This document shows, piece after piece, positions 18,404 through 26,361 of a stretch of DNA of 64,000 nucleotides. Positions within the stretch are counted from its first letter, which is position 1, and each line of letters begins with the position of its first letter. Source of the stretch: Pseudomonadota bacterium (GTDB taxonomy: Bacteria; Pseudomonadota; Alphaproteobacteria; Acetobacterales; Acetobacteraceae); assembly GCA_021780935.1 (NCBI GenBank), contig JAJXXT010000155.1, forward strand, positions 1 through 64,000, read 5' to 3'. The notes under the pieces were generated by a model, which saw only the letters and a list, made by a program, of their open reading frames with translations, did not search any database and had not been told where the DNA came from. A program made the position numbers and the translations under genes.

Positions 18404-19939
18404 TTATACCCCCGCGCGGCGCCGGCGCAGCGCGCCAAGATCGCCCGCGCCAAGCCGATGCGCGGCCAGCAGATAGGCGCCCGCGCCAAGCGCGATCAGC
18501 AGTCCGAGCCCCAGCCAGGCGGCCGGCGTGCCGGCGAAGGGCCGGTAGAGATAGGGGGCGGCGAGCAGCAGCACGGCCACCATCGCCAGCCCCGACGCGA
18601 CCATCCCCGCGGTACGGCGGTACAGCAACGTGTCGGGCGCAAGGCCGCCGCCGCGGACCAGCAGCACCCACAGCATCGCGGTGTTGGCCCAGGCTGCCGC
18701 CGCCGAGGCGAGCGGCGGGCCGAGATAGCTGAACGGGCGCATGAACGCGATGTTCAGCCCGATATTGACCGCGACCGTCACGATCCCCACGCGCATCGGC
18801 GTCGTGGTATCGCCGGCGGCGTAGAAGGCCGGGGTGAGGACGCGCACCGCCACATAGGCCGGCAGGCCGACGGCGAAGGCGATGAGCGCGTTCGCGGTCA
18901 GCCGCGTCGCATGCTCGGTCATGGCACCGTGGTGAAACAGCACCGCGACGATCGGCAGGCTGATCGCGCACAGGCCGAACGTGGCCGGCAGAGTCAGGAA
19001 CAGGCCGAACTCCAGCGCGCGGTTGAGCCGGTCGCGCGAGCCCGCTTCATCCCCGGCCTGCAGCAGCCGCGAGAGCGTCGGCAGCAGCGCGGTGCCCACC
19101 GCGATCCCGATCGTGCCGAGCGGCAACTGCGCCACCCGGTCCGCGTAGTAGAGCACGGAAACGGTGCCCGCCGGCAGCAGGCTGGCGATGACCGTGTCCA
19201 CGAAGAAGTTGATCTGCGTCACCCCGGCGCCGAGCAGCGCGGGCGCGAGCCGGCGCCCGAGCAGCCGCATCGCCGGCGAGCGGTGCGGCCAGCGTGGCGT
19301 GATGGCGAGCCCCGCGCGATGCGCCGCGACCGCCAGCAGGCCGAGTTGCGCCACGCCGGAGGCGGTAATGCCGATGGCGAGCGCATGCCCCTCCGTCGGC
19401 AGCCGCCCGCGCAGCAGCAGCATGGCGGCGATGGTGACGATGTTGAACATCACCGGAGCCGCGGCCGCGGCGGCGAAACGGTGCAGCCCGTTGAGCGCGC
19501 CGGAGACCAGGGCGGCGAGGCAGATCAGCGGCATATAGGGCAGGCTGATCCGGCAGAGCGCCACGACGAGCGCGAATTTCGTGGCATCGTCGCGAAACCC
19601 GGGGGCGAGCAGCCCGGCCACGAATGGCATGAAGACCTCGGCCAGCGCCGTCAGCGCCAGCAGCACCAGGCCCAGCGCGCCCGCCGCCTCCGCCGCAAAG
19701 CGCGCGGATGCCTCGCGCCCCTCCGCGACTTCGAGCGCCGTGAAGCCGGGGACGAAGGCCGCGTTGAACGCCCCTTCGCCGAACAGCCGGCGGAACAGGT
19801 TGGGCAGGCGCATCGCCACCAGCGCCGCGTCGGCGACCGCACCGGTGCCGAGCAGGGTGGCGATGACGATGTCGCGGGCAAAACCGAGCACGCGGCTCGC
19901 CATGGTCCAGCCGCCGACGGTCAGGATGCCGCGAAACAT
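18404..19939 (-). CDS. murJ: Lipid II flippase MurJ
   Basis: A 511-residue MOP-superfamily membrane protein with about 14 hydrophobic segments. The opening VGGWTMASRVLGFARDIVIA and the block PNLFRRLFGEGAFNAAFVPG are typical, with the essential Arg residues retained. It moves lipid-linked peptidoglycan precursor across the inner membrane. trpS follows it on the same strand, a frequent alphaproteobacterial neighbourhood. Confidence 0.95.
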   Translation of the reverse strand: MFRGILTVGGWTMASRVLGFARDIVIATLLGTGAVADAALVAMRLPNLFRRLFGEGAFNAAFVPGFTALEVAEGREASARFAAEAAGALGLVLLALTALAEVFMPFVAGLLAPGFRDDATKFALVVALCRISLPYMPLICLAALVSGALNGLHRFAAAAAAPVMFNIVTIAAMLLLRGRLPTEGHALAIGITASGVAQLGLLAVAAHRAGLAITPRWPHRSPAMRLLGRRLAPALLGAGVTQINFFVDTVIASLLPAGTVSVLYYADRVAQLPLGTIGIAVGTALLPTLSRLLQAGDEAGSRDRLNRALEFGLFLTLPATFGLCAISLPIVAVLFHHGAMTEHATRLTANALIAFAVGLPAYVAVRVLTPAFYAAGDTTTPMRVGIVTVAVNIGLNIAFMRPFSYLGPPLASAAAAWANTAMLWVLLVRGGGLAPDTLLYRRTAGMVASGLAMVAVLLLAAPYLYRPFAGTPAAWLGLGLLIALGAGAYLLAAHRLGAGDLGALRRRRAGV

Positions 19940-20023
19940 CGGCGCGGCTTACCGGAGAAGCCCGTGCCGCTCATAGAGCGGTCACGTCACATGGGAGCGG
20001 TCGGGTCACATGGCGACAACGAA

Positions 20024-20055
20024 ACGGGCCGAACCCCATGCGGAGTTCGGCCCGT
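20024..20055 (-). terminator. Strong terminator of the repeat-protein gene
   Basis: A perfect 10-bp stem (ACGGGCCGAA ... TTCGGCCCGT) with a 12-base loop. On the minus strand it is followed by TTTCGTTG. It lies about 60 bases downstream of the repeat-protein stop and closes that transcription unit before murJ. Confidence 0.75.
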
Positions 20056-20113
20056 CATGACCGACCGAGCGGCGGCGGCGTGGGTGGGACGCCGGCCGCC
20101 TACCCGACCGCGG

Positions 20114-20527
20114 TCACGCGTTCATCTGCAGCGAGCCGACGCCCTCGGCCGAGGCCACCTTCAGCGAGCCAACGCCACCGGCCGAAGCCGTCTGGAGCGA
20201 GCCAACGCCCTCGGCCGAAGCCACCTTCAGCGAGCCAACGCCACCGGCGGAGGCCGTCTGGAGCGAGCCAACGCCACCGGCGGAGGCCGTCTGGAGCGAG
20301 CCAACGCCCTTGGCCGAGGCCACCTTCAGCGACCCAACGCCACCGGCAGAGGCCGTCTGGAGCGAGCCAACGCCCTTGGCCGAGGCCACCTTCAGCGAGC
20401 CAACGCCACCGCTGGACGCCAGGATCAACGTGGCCGTGTGGTTCATGGGGGCGGTTTCGGTCATCGCCAGGGCAGGGGTCACCGCCAGCGCAAGGGCGGC
20501 GATACCGGCAAAAAGAGTGGTTTTCAT
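20114..20527 (-). CDS. Small secreted protein with nine 11-residue repeats
   Basis: A 137-residue protein. The start is well supported: AAGGAGA lies six bases before the ATG, and a classical signal peptide follows (MKTTLFAGIAALALAVTPALA, cut after residue 21). After a spacer to residue 40, the rest is eight 11-residue units plus a truncated ninth. Two unit types occur: GVGSLKVASA(K/E) and GVGSLQTASAG, in the order A B A B B A B A B. Each unit is a 33-bp DNA repeat. Ala, Gly, Ser, Val and Leu dominate and no Cys is present after the signal. A strong terminator follows. I do not recognise the family; a beta-solenoid or surface-coating role is only a guess. Confidence 0.75.
   Translation of the reverse strand: MKTTLFAGIAALALAVTPALAMTETAPMNHTATLILASSGGVGSLKVASAKGVGSLQTASAGGVGSLKVASAKGVGSLQTASAGGVGSLQTASAGGVGSLKVASAEGVGSLQTASAGGVGSLKVASAEGVGSLQMNA
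20117..20407. repeat. Nine tandem 33-bp coding repeats
   Basis: About 291 bp of near-identical 33-bp units coding for the 11-residue repeats of the secreted protein. The two unit types alternate except for one doubled B unit, which suggests growth by duplication of a 66-bp pair followed by loss or gain of single units. Confidence 0.9.
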
Positions 20528-20718
20528 CGATAGTCTCCTTCTCGTCCCGACGCTGGCGTCCGACAATGGGCGGGAGCGGAGCGGGGGGTTCATTCGTTTT
20601 CGGCGGCCGTGTCTGTCTGCCGTCGACCCGCCATATGCTCCCCGGGGCCGGGATGCGGAACGCGCGACAGAACGCTACCGCTTATGCGCAGAAGTATGAA
20701 ATCGGCTCGAATTGAGAG

Positions 20719-21693
20719 CTATTCATCCGTCTGACTGCGGGAAAGTAGTCGCCGCAGCGCCATTTCAGGCCTGGTCGCTCCTGCGAGCAAGCCAGCAACC
20801 TCCTCACAGATCGGCATCGTGACGTCTGCCGCGCGGGCCCGGGCCAGGAGCGGCACGGCGCTGACCGCCCCTTCCACCGCGTGACTACCGGCCGCCAGCG
20901 CCGCATCCGGCGCCATGCCGCGGCCGAGCGCCAGGCCGAGCTGATAGTTGCGGCTGGCGTTCCCGGTGCAGGTCAGCACCAGGTCGCCGAGGCCCGAAAG
21001 CCCGGTCACCGTCTCCGCCCGGCCGCCCAGTGCGACGGCGAGCCGCGCGACTTCCGCGAGGCCGCGCGTAATCAGCGCGGCGCGCGCGTTCTCGCCGAAC
21101 CCGGCACCGATCGCCACCCCCGCGGCAATGGCGATCACGTTCTTCGCCGCCCCGCCGACCTGCGCGCCAACGGCATCGGCGTTGCCGTAGAGCCGCAGGC
21201 CGCCGCCGCCCAGCAGGCCGATCGCATGCCGGCGCAACCCCACATCCGTTGCCGCGACCACGCTCGCCGCTGGCAGGGCGCGTGCGATCTCGGCGGCGAA
21301 ATTCGGCCCGGTGAGGATTCCCGCCGCGAGTTCCGGGCGCATGACGGAAAGCGTTTCGAGCGGCAGGCGCAGCGTGCCCGGCGCGAATCCCTTGGCGCAG
21401 ATCAGCACCGGCGCGGCCGGCAGCAGCGGTGCCACCGCCTCGATATGCACGACCGGCACCGCCAGCAGCACCAGCGACGCCAGTGGCATCGTCACACCGA
21501 CCGCGATGGCATCCGGCAGGACCACGCCGGGCAGCCGCGGATTGCACCGCGAGGCAGCGATCGCCGCCGCCCGCGCCGGGTCGCGCGCCCACAGCGCGAC
21601 ATCCCGCCCGAGCGACGCTGCCTGAAGGGCAAGAGCGGTCCCCCACGCCCCGGCTCCGACAACCAGCACGTCCCGGCCCGGCCCCTCATTCAT
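20719..21693 (-). CDS. gpsA: Glycerol-3-phosphate dehydrogenase [NAD(P)+]
   Basis: A 324-residue enzyme that makes sn-glycerol-3-phosphate for phospholipids. The N-terminal Rossmann loop VVGAGAWGTALALQAASLG is followed by ICAKGFAPGT, LTGPNFAAEIA, the catalytic-lysine block GAAKNVIAIAAGVAIGAGFG and GLSGLGDLVLTCTGNASRN. The ATG at 21693 lies within the end of rlmJ (8-bp overlap), so the two are coupled. Confidence 0.95.
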   Translation of the reverse strand: MNEGPGRDVLVVGAGAWGTALALQAASLGRDVALWARDPARAAAIAASRCNPRLPGVVLPDAIAVGVTMPLASLVLLAVPVVHIEAVAPLLPAAPVLICAKGFAPGTLRLPLETLSVMRPELAAGILTGPNFAAEIARALPAASVVAATDVGLRRHAIGLLGGGGLRLYGNADAVGAQVGGAAKNVIAIAAGVAIGAGFGENARAALITRGLAEVARLAVALGGRAETVTGLSGLGDLVLTCTGNASRNYQLGLALGRGMAPDAALAAGSHAVEGAVSAVPLLARARAADVTMPICEEVAGLLAGATRPEMALRRLLSRSQTDE

Positions 21694-22498
21694 CCGCGAC
21701 CCGCCGCAAATCCCACCCGCCATCGGGTCCGGCCAGCACGCCGGCGAGGGCGGCGAGAATCGGCGCCAGCCCCTTCTCCCAGCCGAACGGCGGGTTGGCG
21801 ATCAGCATGGCGCTGCCGTTGAGCCGCTCGGGGTCGAGCGGCGGACGCAGCGCCAGTTCCGCCAGCACCAGGTCGCGCACGCCGCGCTGCGCGAGGTCGG
21901 CGAGCAGCCCCAGCGCCGGGGCGCGATGCTTGAGCGGCAGCCAGGCGGCGACGACCGCACCCGGCATGCGCCGCCGCACGGTGGCGATGCCGGCGGCGAG
22001 ACTCGCCGTCTCGCCCGCCGCCTCGTAGGGCGGGTCGATCAGCACCAGCGCACGCCGCTCCGGCGCTGGCAGCAGGGCGCGCAGGGCCGCCCAGCCGTCG
22101 CTTGCATGGACACCGATCCTGTTTTGATGTCGAAACGCCGCCCGCAGGGTCGCGGCATCCTCCGGATGCAGCTCGCACAGCGCCAGCCGGTCCTGCGGCC
22201 GCGCCAGAAACGCTGCCAGGGCCGGCGAGCCGGGATAGTTCCCGCTCGCCCGCACCAGCGCGAGCCAGTCCCCGAGCGGCGCGGGATCGGCCACGAGCAC
22301 CCGCGCGATACCCTCCCGCCACTCGCCGGTGCGCGAAGCCGGTTCTGTTGCGAGATCGTAAGAACCTAACCCCGCATGCGTGTCGAGATAGAGAAACCCA
22401 GCATCCTTTCGCTGCATCGCGCGCAGCAGCCAGACCAGCACCGCGTGTTTGAGGCAGTCGCCGTGATTGCCGGCATGAAACGCGTGGCGGTAATTCAT
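21686..22498 (-). CDS. rlmJ: 23S rRNA (adenine-2030-N6)-methyltransferase RlmJ
   Basis: A 270-residue protein with the characteristic start MNYRHAFHAGNHGDCLKHAV, the SAM site YLDTHAGLGSYDL and the catalytic DPPY motif in LVLIDPPYEAAGE. It methylates A2030 of 23S rRNA. It sits between tsaD (13 bp upstream) and gpsA, all on the minus strand. Confidence 0.94.
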   Translation of the reverse strand: MNYRHAFHAGNHGDCLKHAVLVWLLRAMQRKDAGFLYLDTHAGLGSYDLATEPASRTGEWREGIARVLVADPAPLGDWLALVRASGNYPGSPALAAFLARPQDRLALCELHPEDAATLRAAFRHQNRIGVHASDGWAALRALLPAPERRALVLIDPPYEAAGETASLAAGIATVRRRMPGAVVAAWLPLKHRAPALGLLADLAQRGVRDLVLAELALRPPLDPERLNGSAMLIANPPFGWEKGLAPILAALAGVLAGPDGGWDLRRVADE

Positions 22499-22511
22499 GC
22501 CGCGCCGTCGG

Positions 22512-23618
22512 TCACGCCACGAGCAGGAGCGCGTCGTCGAGCGGCCAGCGCGGGCGCGCCAGCACCTCGGGCCCGAGTGCCACGCCGTCGCGCAGCCGCT
22601 CGATCGCGGCCCAGGCGACCATCACCGCGTTGTCACCGCAGAGCCGCAGCGGCGGCGCCACCAGCGCCATGCCCTCCTCCAGCGCCGCCGTCGCCAGCGC
22701 CGCCCGCACTGCCTGGTTCGCCGCCACGCCGCCGCTCACCACCATCACGGCGACGGCGGGATGGGTCGCGCGCAGCATCGCCGCCGCGTGCCGCGCGCGG
22801 TCCGCCAGCACGCTGGCCACCGCCGCCTGGAAACAAGCGGCGAGGTCCGCCGCGTCCTGCGCCGCCAGCGCCCCGGTGCCGAGCCGTGCCGCCTCCTGCG
22901 CCAGCGCGGTCTTGAGGCCGGAGAAGGAAAAATCGCAGCCCGGCCGGCCCAGCATCGGCCGCGGCAGGGCGAAGCGCTGGGCATCGCCGCCTGCCGCCAG
23001 GCGTTCCAGCGCCGGCCCACCCGGCCAGCCGAGGCCCAGCAACTTCGCCGCCTTGTCGAACGCCTCGCCGACCGCGTCGTCGAGCGTCGTGCCGAGGCGA
23101 CGGTAGCGGCCAAGCCCCTCGATCGCGACGGCCTGGGTATGCCCGCCCGAGAGCAGCAGCAACAGGTAGGGGAACCGCACCGCATCGGCGAGCGGGCCAC
23201 GCGTTTCGTGCCCCGGGAGTTCCAGGCCCGGAAGTCGGGGCGTCAGCGCATGCGCCTCAAGGTGGTTGACCGCAACGAAGGGCACGCCCAGCGCCAGCGC
23301 CAGGCCCTTGCCGTAATTGGCCCCGACCAGCAGCCCGCCGATCAGCCCCGGCCCCAGCGTCGCAGCGACCGCGCCCAGCCCGCCAAGGCCGATCCCCGCC
23401 TCAGCCAGCACACCCTCGACCATGCGCGGCAGGTGCGCCAGATGCGCCCGGGCGGCGATTTCCGGCACCACCCCGCCATGCTCCGCATGCCCCGCCTGGC
23501 TCAGCACACGCTCGGCCAGCACGCGCCCGTCCGCCGCCAGCACCGCCACCGCCGTCTCGTCGCAGCTTGTCTCGATACCCAGAACGGGGCCCGCGACGGG
23601 GCGAAAGACGGGGTCCAT
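22512..23618 (-). CDS. tsaD: tRNA threonylcarbamoyladenosine transferase TsaD
   Basis: A 368-residue ASKHA-fold enzyme that transfers threonylcarbamoyl to A37 of tRNA together with TsaB and TsaE. Landmarks are GIETSCDETAVAVL, the metal-binding HxxxH in VNHLEAHALTPR, LLLLSGGHTQ and VVSGGVAANQAVR. It is divergent from hemC, a conserved alphaproteobacterial arrangement, with 82 bp between the starts. Confidence 0.96.
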   Translation of the reverse strand: MDPVFRPVAGPVLGIETSCDETAVAVLAADGRVLAERVLSQAGHAEHGGVVPEIAARAHLAHLPRMVEGVLAEAGIGLGGLGAVAATLGPGLIGGLLVGANYGKGLALALGVPFVAVNHLEAHALTPRLPGLELPGHETRGPLADAVRFPYLLLLLSGGHTQAVAIEGLGRYRRLGTTLDDAVGEAFDKAAKLLGLGWPGGPALERLAAGGDAQRFALPRPMLGRPGCDFSFSGLKTALAQEAARLGTGALAAQDAADLAACFQAAVASVLADRARHAAAMLRATHPAVAVMVVSGGVAANQAVRAALATAALEEGMALVAPPLRLCGDNAVMVAWAAIERLRDGVALGPEVLARPRWPLDDALLLVA

Positions 23619-23700
23619 CCGCGTCTTTTAGGCGGCGGGCGCCCCGGCCGCCACCATGCCGGCTCTGGAATCGGCGGACGCAACGATGCAGAATCGCCCG

Positions 23701-24699
23701 ATGAACGACCCCATCCCGCACGCGACACGCCCACCCCTGCCGCTGCGCGCCGGCACGCGCGGCTCGCCCCTGGCGCTAGTGCAGACCCGCGGCTTCCTTG
23801 CCCGGCTCTCGACCTTCTGCCCGGTGCTCGCCTTGCCGCCGGATGGCGAAACCCCCGTCTTCGCCGAGCACGTCATCCGCACCACCGGGGACGCGGTGCG
23901 CGACCGTCCGCTCGCGGAGCTGGGCGGCAAATCGCTGTTCGCCAAGGAAATCCACGAGGCGATGGAAGCCGGCCTGATCGACATCGCGGTACACAGCCTC
24001 AAGGACCTCGAGACCGACCTGCCGGAGGGGATCGCGCTCGGCTGCGTGCTGCCGCGCGAGGACCCGCGTGACGCGCTGATCCTGCCGCCTGATGCCGCCC
24101 CGCCCGACCCGGCGGACCCGCTTGCGGCGATCCCGCGCGGCGGCGTGGTCGGTACCTGTTCGCCACGGCGCGCGGCGCAGCTTCTGGCGGCGCGGCCGGA
24201 CCTGCGCGTCGAGCCGCTGCGCGGCAACGTGGAAACCCGGCTCGCACGCCTGCGGCGCGGCGATTTCGCGGCGACGCTGCTGGCCCAGGCGGGGCTGCGC
24301 CGGCTCGGCCTCGCCGATGCCGCCGCCGCCGTGCTGGAGCCCTCGGCGATGCTTCCGGCGGTGGGCCAGGGCATCGTCGGCATCACCGTGCGCGCGGCCG
24401 ATGCCGCCCTCACACGCCTGCTCGCCGCGATCGAGGACCCGGCCATGCGCGCGGTCGCCACCGCGGAACGGGCGATGCTGGCCGGGCTCGGCGGGTCCTG
24501 CCGCACGCCGATCGGCGGCCATGCCACCATCACCGACGGCGTGCTGACGCTCGACGGCCTGCTGGCCAGCGCGGACGGCGCGCTGCTGGTGCGCCATCGG
24601 GCGCAGGGCCCGGTCGCGGAAGCCGCCGCCATCGGCGCCGAGGTCGCCGCCCGGCTGCGCGCCGACGCGCCGGCGTCGCTTGTCGCAACCCTTGCCTGA
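23701..24699 (+). CDS. hemC: Hydroxymethylbilane synthase
   Basis: A 332-residue enzyme that polymerises four porphobilinogens. RAGTRGSPLALVQTRGFL opens the first domain, then GGKSLFAKEIHEAM, VHSLKDLETDLPEGI, the Arg-rich GTCSPRRAAQLLA and RGNVETRLARL. Cys267 in GLGGSCRTPIGGHA carries the dipyrromethane cofactor. ATG 23701 was chosen; 23686 is another in-frame option. Confidence 0.95.
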   Translation: MNDPIPHATRPPLPLRAGTRGSPLALVQTRGFLARLSTFCPVLALPPDGETPVFAEHVIRTTGDAVRDRPLAELGGKSLFAKEIHEAMEAGLIDIAVHSLKDLETDLPEGIALGCVLPREDPRDALILPPDAAPPDPADPLAAIPRGGVVGTCSPRRAAQLLAARPDLRVEPLRGNVETRLARLRRGDFAATLLAQAGLRRLGLADAAAAVLEPSAMLPAVGQGIVGITVRAADAALTRLLAAIEDPAMRAVATAERAMLAGLGGSCRTPIGGHATITDGVLTLDGLLASADGALLVRHRAQGPVAEAAAIGAEVAARLRADAPASLVATLA

Positions 24700-25405
24700 G
24701 TTTGTCCTCGTCACCCGAGCGGCGGAACAGGCCGCGGCCACGGCGCGACGTCTCGAAGCCCTGGGGTTCACGCCGGTGCTGGCGCCGACGCAGGTAATCC
24801 ACGCACGGCGCCTCGCAGCTGTCCCGCCGGTTCAGGCGGTTCTGGTGACCAGCGCCAACGCGATTCCCGCGCTGCCCGCGCGACTGCGCAGCCTGCCCCT
24901 GTTCGCCGTCGGCGATGCCACGGCCGATCATGCGCGCGCCGCCGGGTTTGCCAACACGGAGAGCGCCGGGCGCGACGCGGCGGCGCTGGCGGCGCTGGTG
25001 ACAAATCGCCTCGACCCCGCCCTGGGGCCGCTGCTGCTCGCCGCCGGCGCGGGCCAGGGTGCTGCCCTCGCCGTGGCGCTGCGCGGTGCCGGGTTTCGCG
25101 TGCTGCGTCGCATCGGCTATGGCGCACGGCCGGCCCGTGGCCTGCCAGCGCCGGCCCGCCAGGCCTTGGCGCGCGGGGGCATCGGCCACGCCCTGTTTTT
25201 CTCCCCGGCCAGTGCCCGCGCGGCGGTGCTGCTGCTGCGCGGCCTGCCCACGGCGGCGGTCACCGCGTTGGCCATCTCGCCCGCCACCGCTGCCGCGCTC
25301 ACCCCCTTGAAGTGGGCCGGCATCCGTGTTGCATCCTCACCCGACCAGGAGGCGCTGCTGGCGCTTCTGCCCCCATCCGCCACGCCACAGGGTGACGCGC
25401 CATGA
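24680..25405 (+). CDS. hemD: Uroporphyrinogen-III synthase
   Basis: A 241-residue two-domain protein with the loosely conserved HemD pattern: FVLVTRAAEQAAATARRLEA at the start, AVLVTSANAIPAL, LFAVGDATADHARAAGF and, late, ALFFSPASARAAVLLL. It closes hydroxymethylbilane with ring-D inversion. It starts at TTG 24680 inside hemC (20-bp overlap), consistent with coupling. Identity rests as much on position as on sequence, as is usual for HemD. Confidence 0.87.
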   Translation: MSQPLPEFVLVTRAAEQAAATARRLEALGFTPVLAPTQVIHARRLAAVPPVQAVLVTSANAIPALPARLRSLPLFAVGDATADHARAAGFANTESAGRDAAALAALVTNRLDPALGPLLLAAGAGQGAALAVALRGAGFRVLRRIGYGARPARGLPAPARQALARGGIGHALFFSPASARAAVLLLRGLPTAAVTALAISPATAAALTPLKWAGIRVASSPDQEALLALLPPSATPQGDAP

Positions 25406-26361
25406 CCGAGACCGACGCGCCCGCCGGGCCAGACACAGCTCCGCCGCCAACGGCCGCGCCGGGAACCGCCCAACCCGCCGGCACCGCTCCGCCCAACGCC
25501 CATCTGGGCCGCCGCCTCGGCCCCATCGTTCTCATCGTCTGCGGGATCGTTCTGGTGGCGATGACGGTGGGCTGGATCGTCGCTCAGCGTGGCGTGCTGG
25601 CCGGCGGCGCGACGTCTGCCGAGATCACGCTGCTGCGCACCCAGCTCACCGCGGCGCAGGCACGCATCACGACCCTCGCCGGCCGGGTGCGAGCGCTGGC
25701 GGCCCGCCCTGCCCCCGGCGCCACCGAGATTGCGGCACTGTCGCAGCGGGTCGCCGCCCTGTCGCAGCGGGTCGCGACCCTGGAGGCACGGCCGGCCGGC
25801 GGCGACACCACGGCACTGGCCGCCAGCGTCACGGCCCTGGCGCAGAGACTGGCAAGCGTCGCCCAGGCCGGCCAGGACGCGACGCAGCGCCTGGCGCGGA
25901 TCGAGGCGGCGCGCGCGGCCCTGAATGCCGGCCGCCCGCTCGGCGCCCTTCCCGGTGCACCGCCGGCGCTGGCGCGCTATGCGACGACGCCACCGCCCAC
26001 CGAGGCCGGGCTGCGCGAGAGTTTCGCCGCCGCCGCCACCGCCGCCCTGGCCGCAAGCCGCCCGCCGCAGCCTTCAGGCCTGCTGGCGGGTCTGGCGCAG
26101 CGCGCGGAATCCCTGCTGACCGTGCGGGTCGGCGGCAAGGTGGTCGCCGGCCCGCCGGCCGCCATCCCGCTGGACATGGCACGGCGGCGGCTTGACTCCG
26201 GTGACCTCGCCGGCGCGGTTGCCGCCCTCGCGCCGCTCGACGCGGCAGCGGCGCACGCGATGGCGCCCTGGGTCGGCCGTGCGCGGGCGCTGCTCGCGGC
26301 ACGCGCGGCGCTGAACGACATGGCGGCCGGCGGAAACCCCACGGGGACCGGTGCCGGCTGA
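25402..26361 (+). CDS. Mitofilin-like (Mic60) inner-membrane protein
   Basis: A 319-residue protein of the COG4223 type: a Pro/Ala-rich cytosolic N-terminus (1-37), one transmembrane segment (LGPIVLIVCGIVLVAMTVGW), a long coiled coil (about 70-185) and a C-terminal helical domain (MARRRLDSGDLAGAVAALAPL) corresponding to the mitofilin signature. Alphaproteobacterial homologues lie in the haem operon and are regarded as ancestors of mitochondrial Mic60, which shapes cristae. It overlaps hemD by ATGA and hemY by TGATG. A 21-bp duplication occurs in the coiled coil. Confidence 0.82.
   Translation: MTETDAPAGPDTAPPPTAAPGTAQPAGTAPPNAHLGRRLGPIVLIVCGIVLVAMTVGWIVAQRGVLAGGATSAEITLLRTQLTAAQARITTLAGRVRALAARPAPGATEIAALSQRVAALSQRVATLEARPAGGDTTALAASVTALAQRLASVAQAGQDATQRLARIEAARAALNAGRPLGALPGAPPALARYATTPPPTEAGLRESFAAAATAALAASRPPQPSGLLAGLAQRAESLLTVRVGGKVVAGPPAAIPLDMARRRLDSGDLAGAVAALAPLDAAAAHAMAPWVGRARALLAARAALNDMAAGGNPTGTGAG
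25738..25779. repeat. 21-bp tandem duplication in the mitofilin coiled coil
   Basis: CTGTCGCAGCGGGTCGCCGCC is followed by a copy differing at two bases. The result is LSQRVAA-LSQRVAT, exactly one heptad, so the coiled-coil register is kept. Confidence 0.88.

Noticed and set aside
17282..20533. A very long open frame on the plus strand (over 1000 codons)
   Set aside because: It is the antisense shadow of trpS and murJ: both are well conserved on the minus strand, and the plus translation is Arg/Gln/His-rich without any domain.
20038..20715. Plus-strand repetitive frame over the 33-bp repeats
   Set aside because: All six frames stay open because the unit is a multiple of three. Only the minus-strand frame has a signal peptide, ribosome-binding site and terminator.
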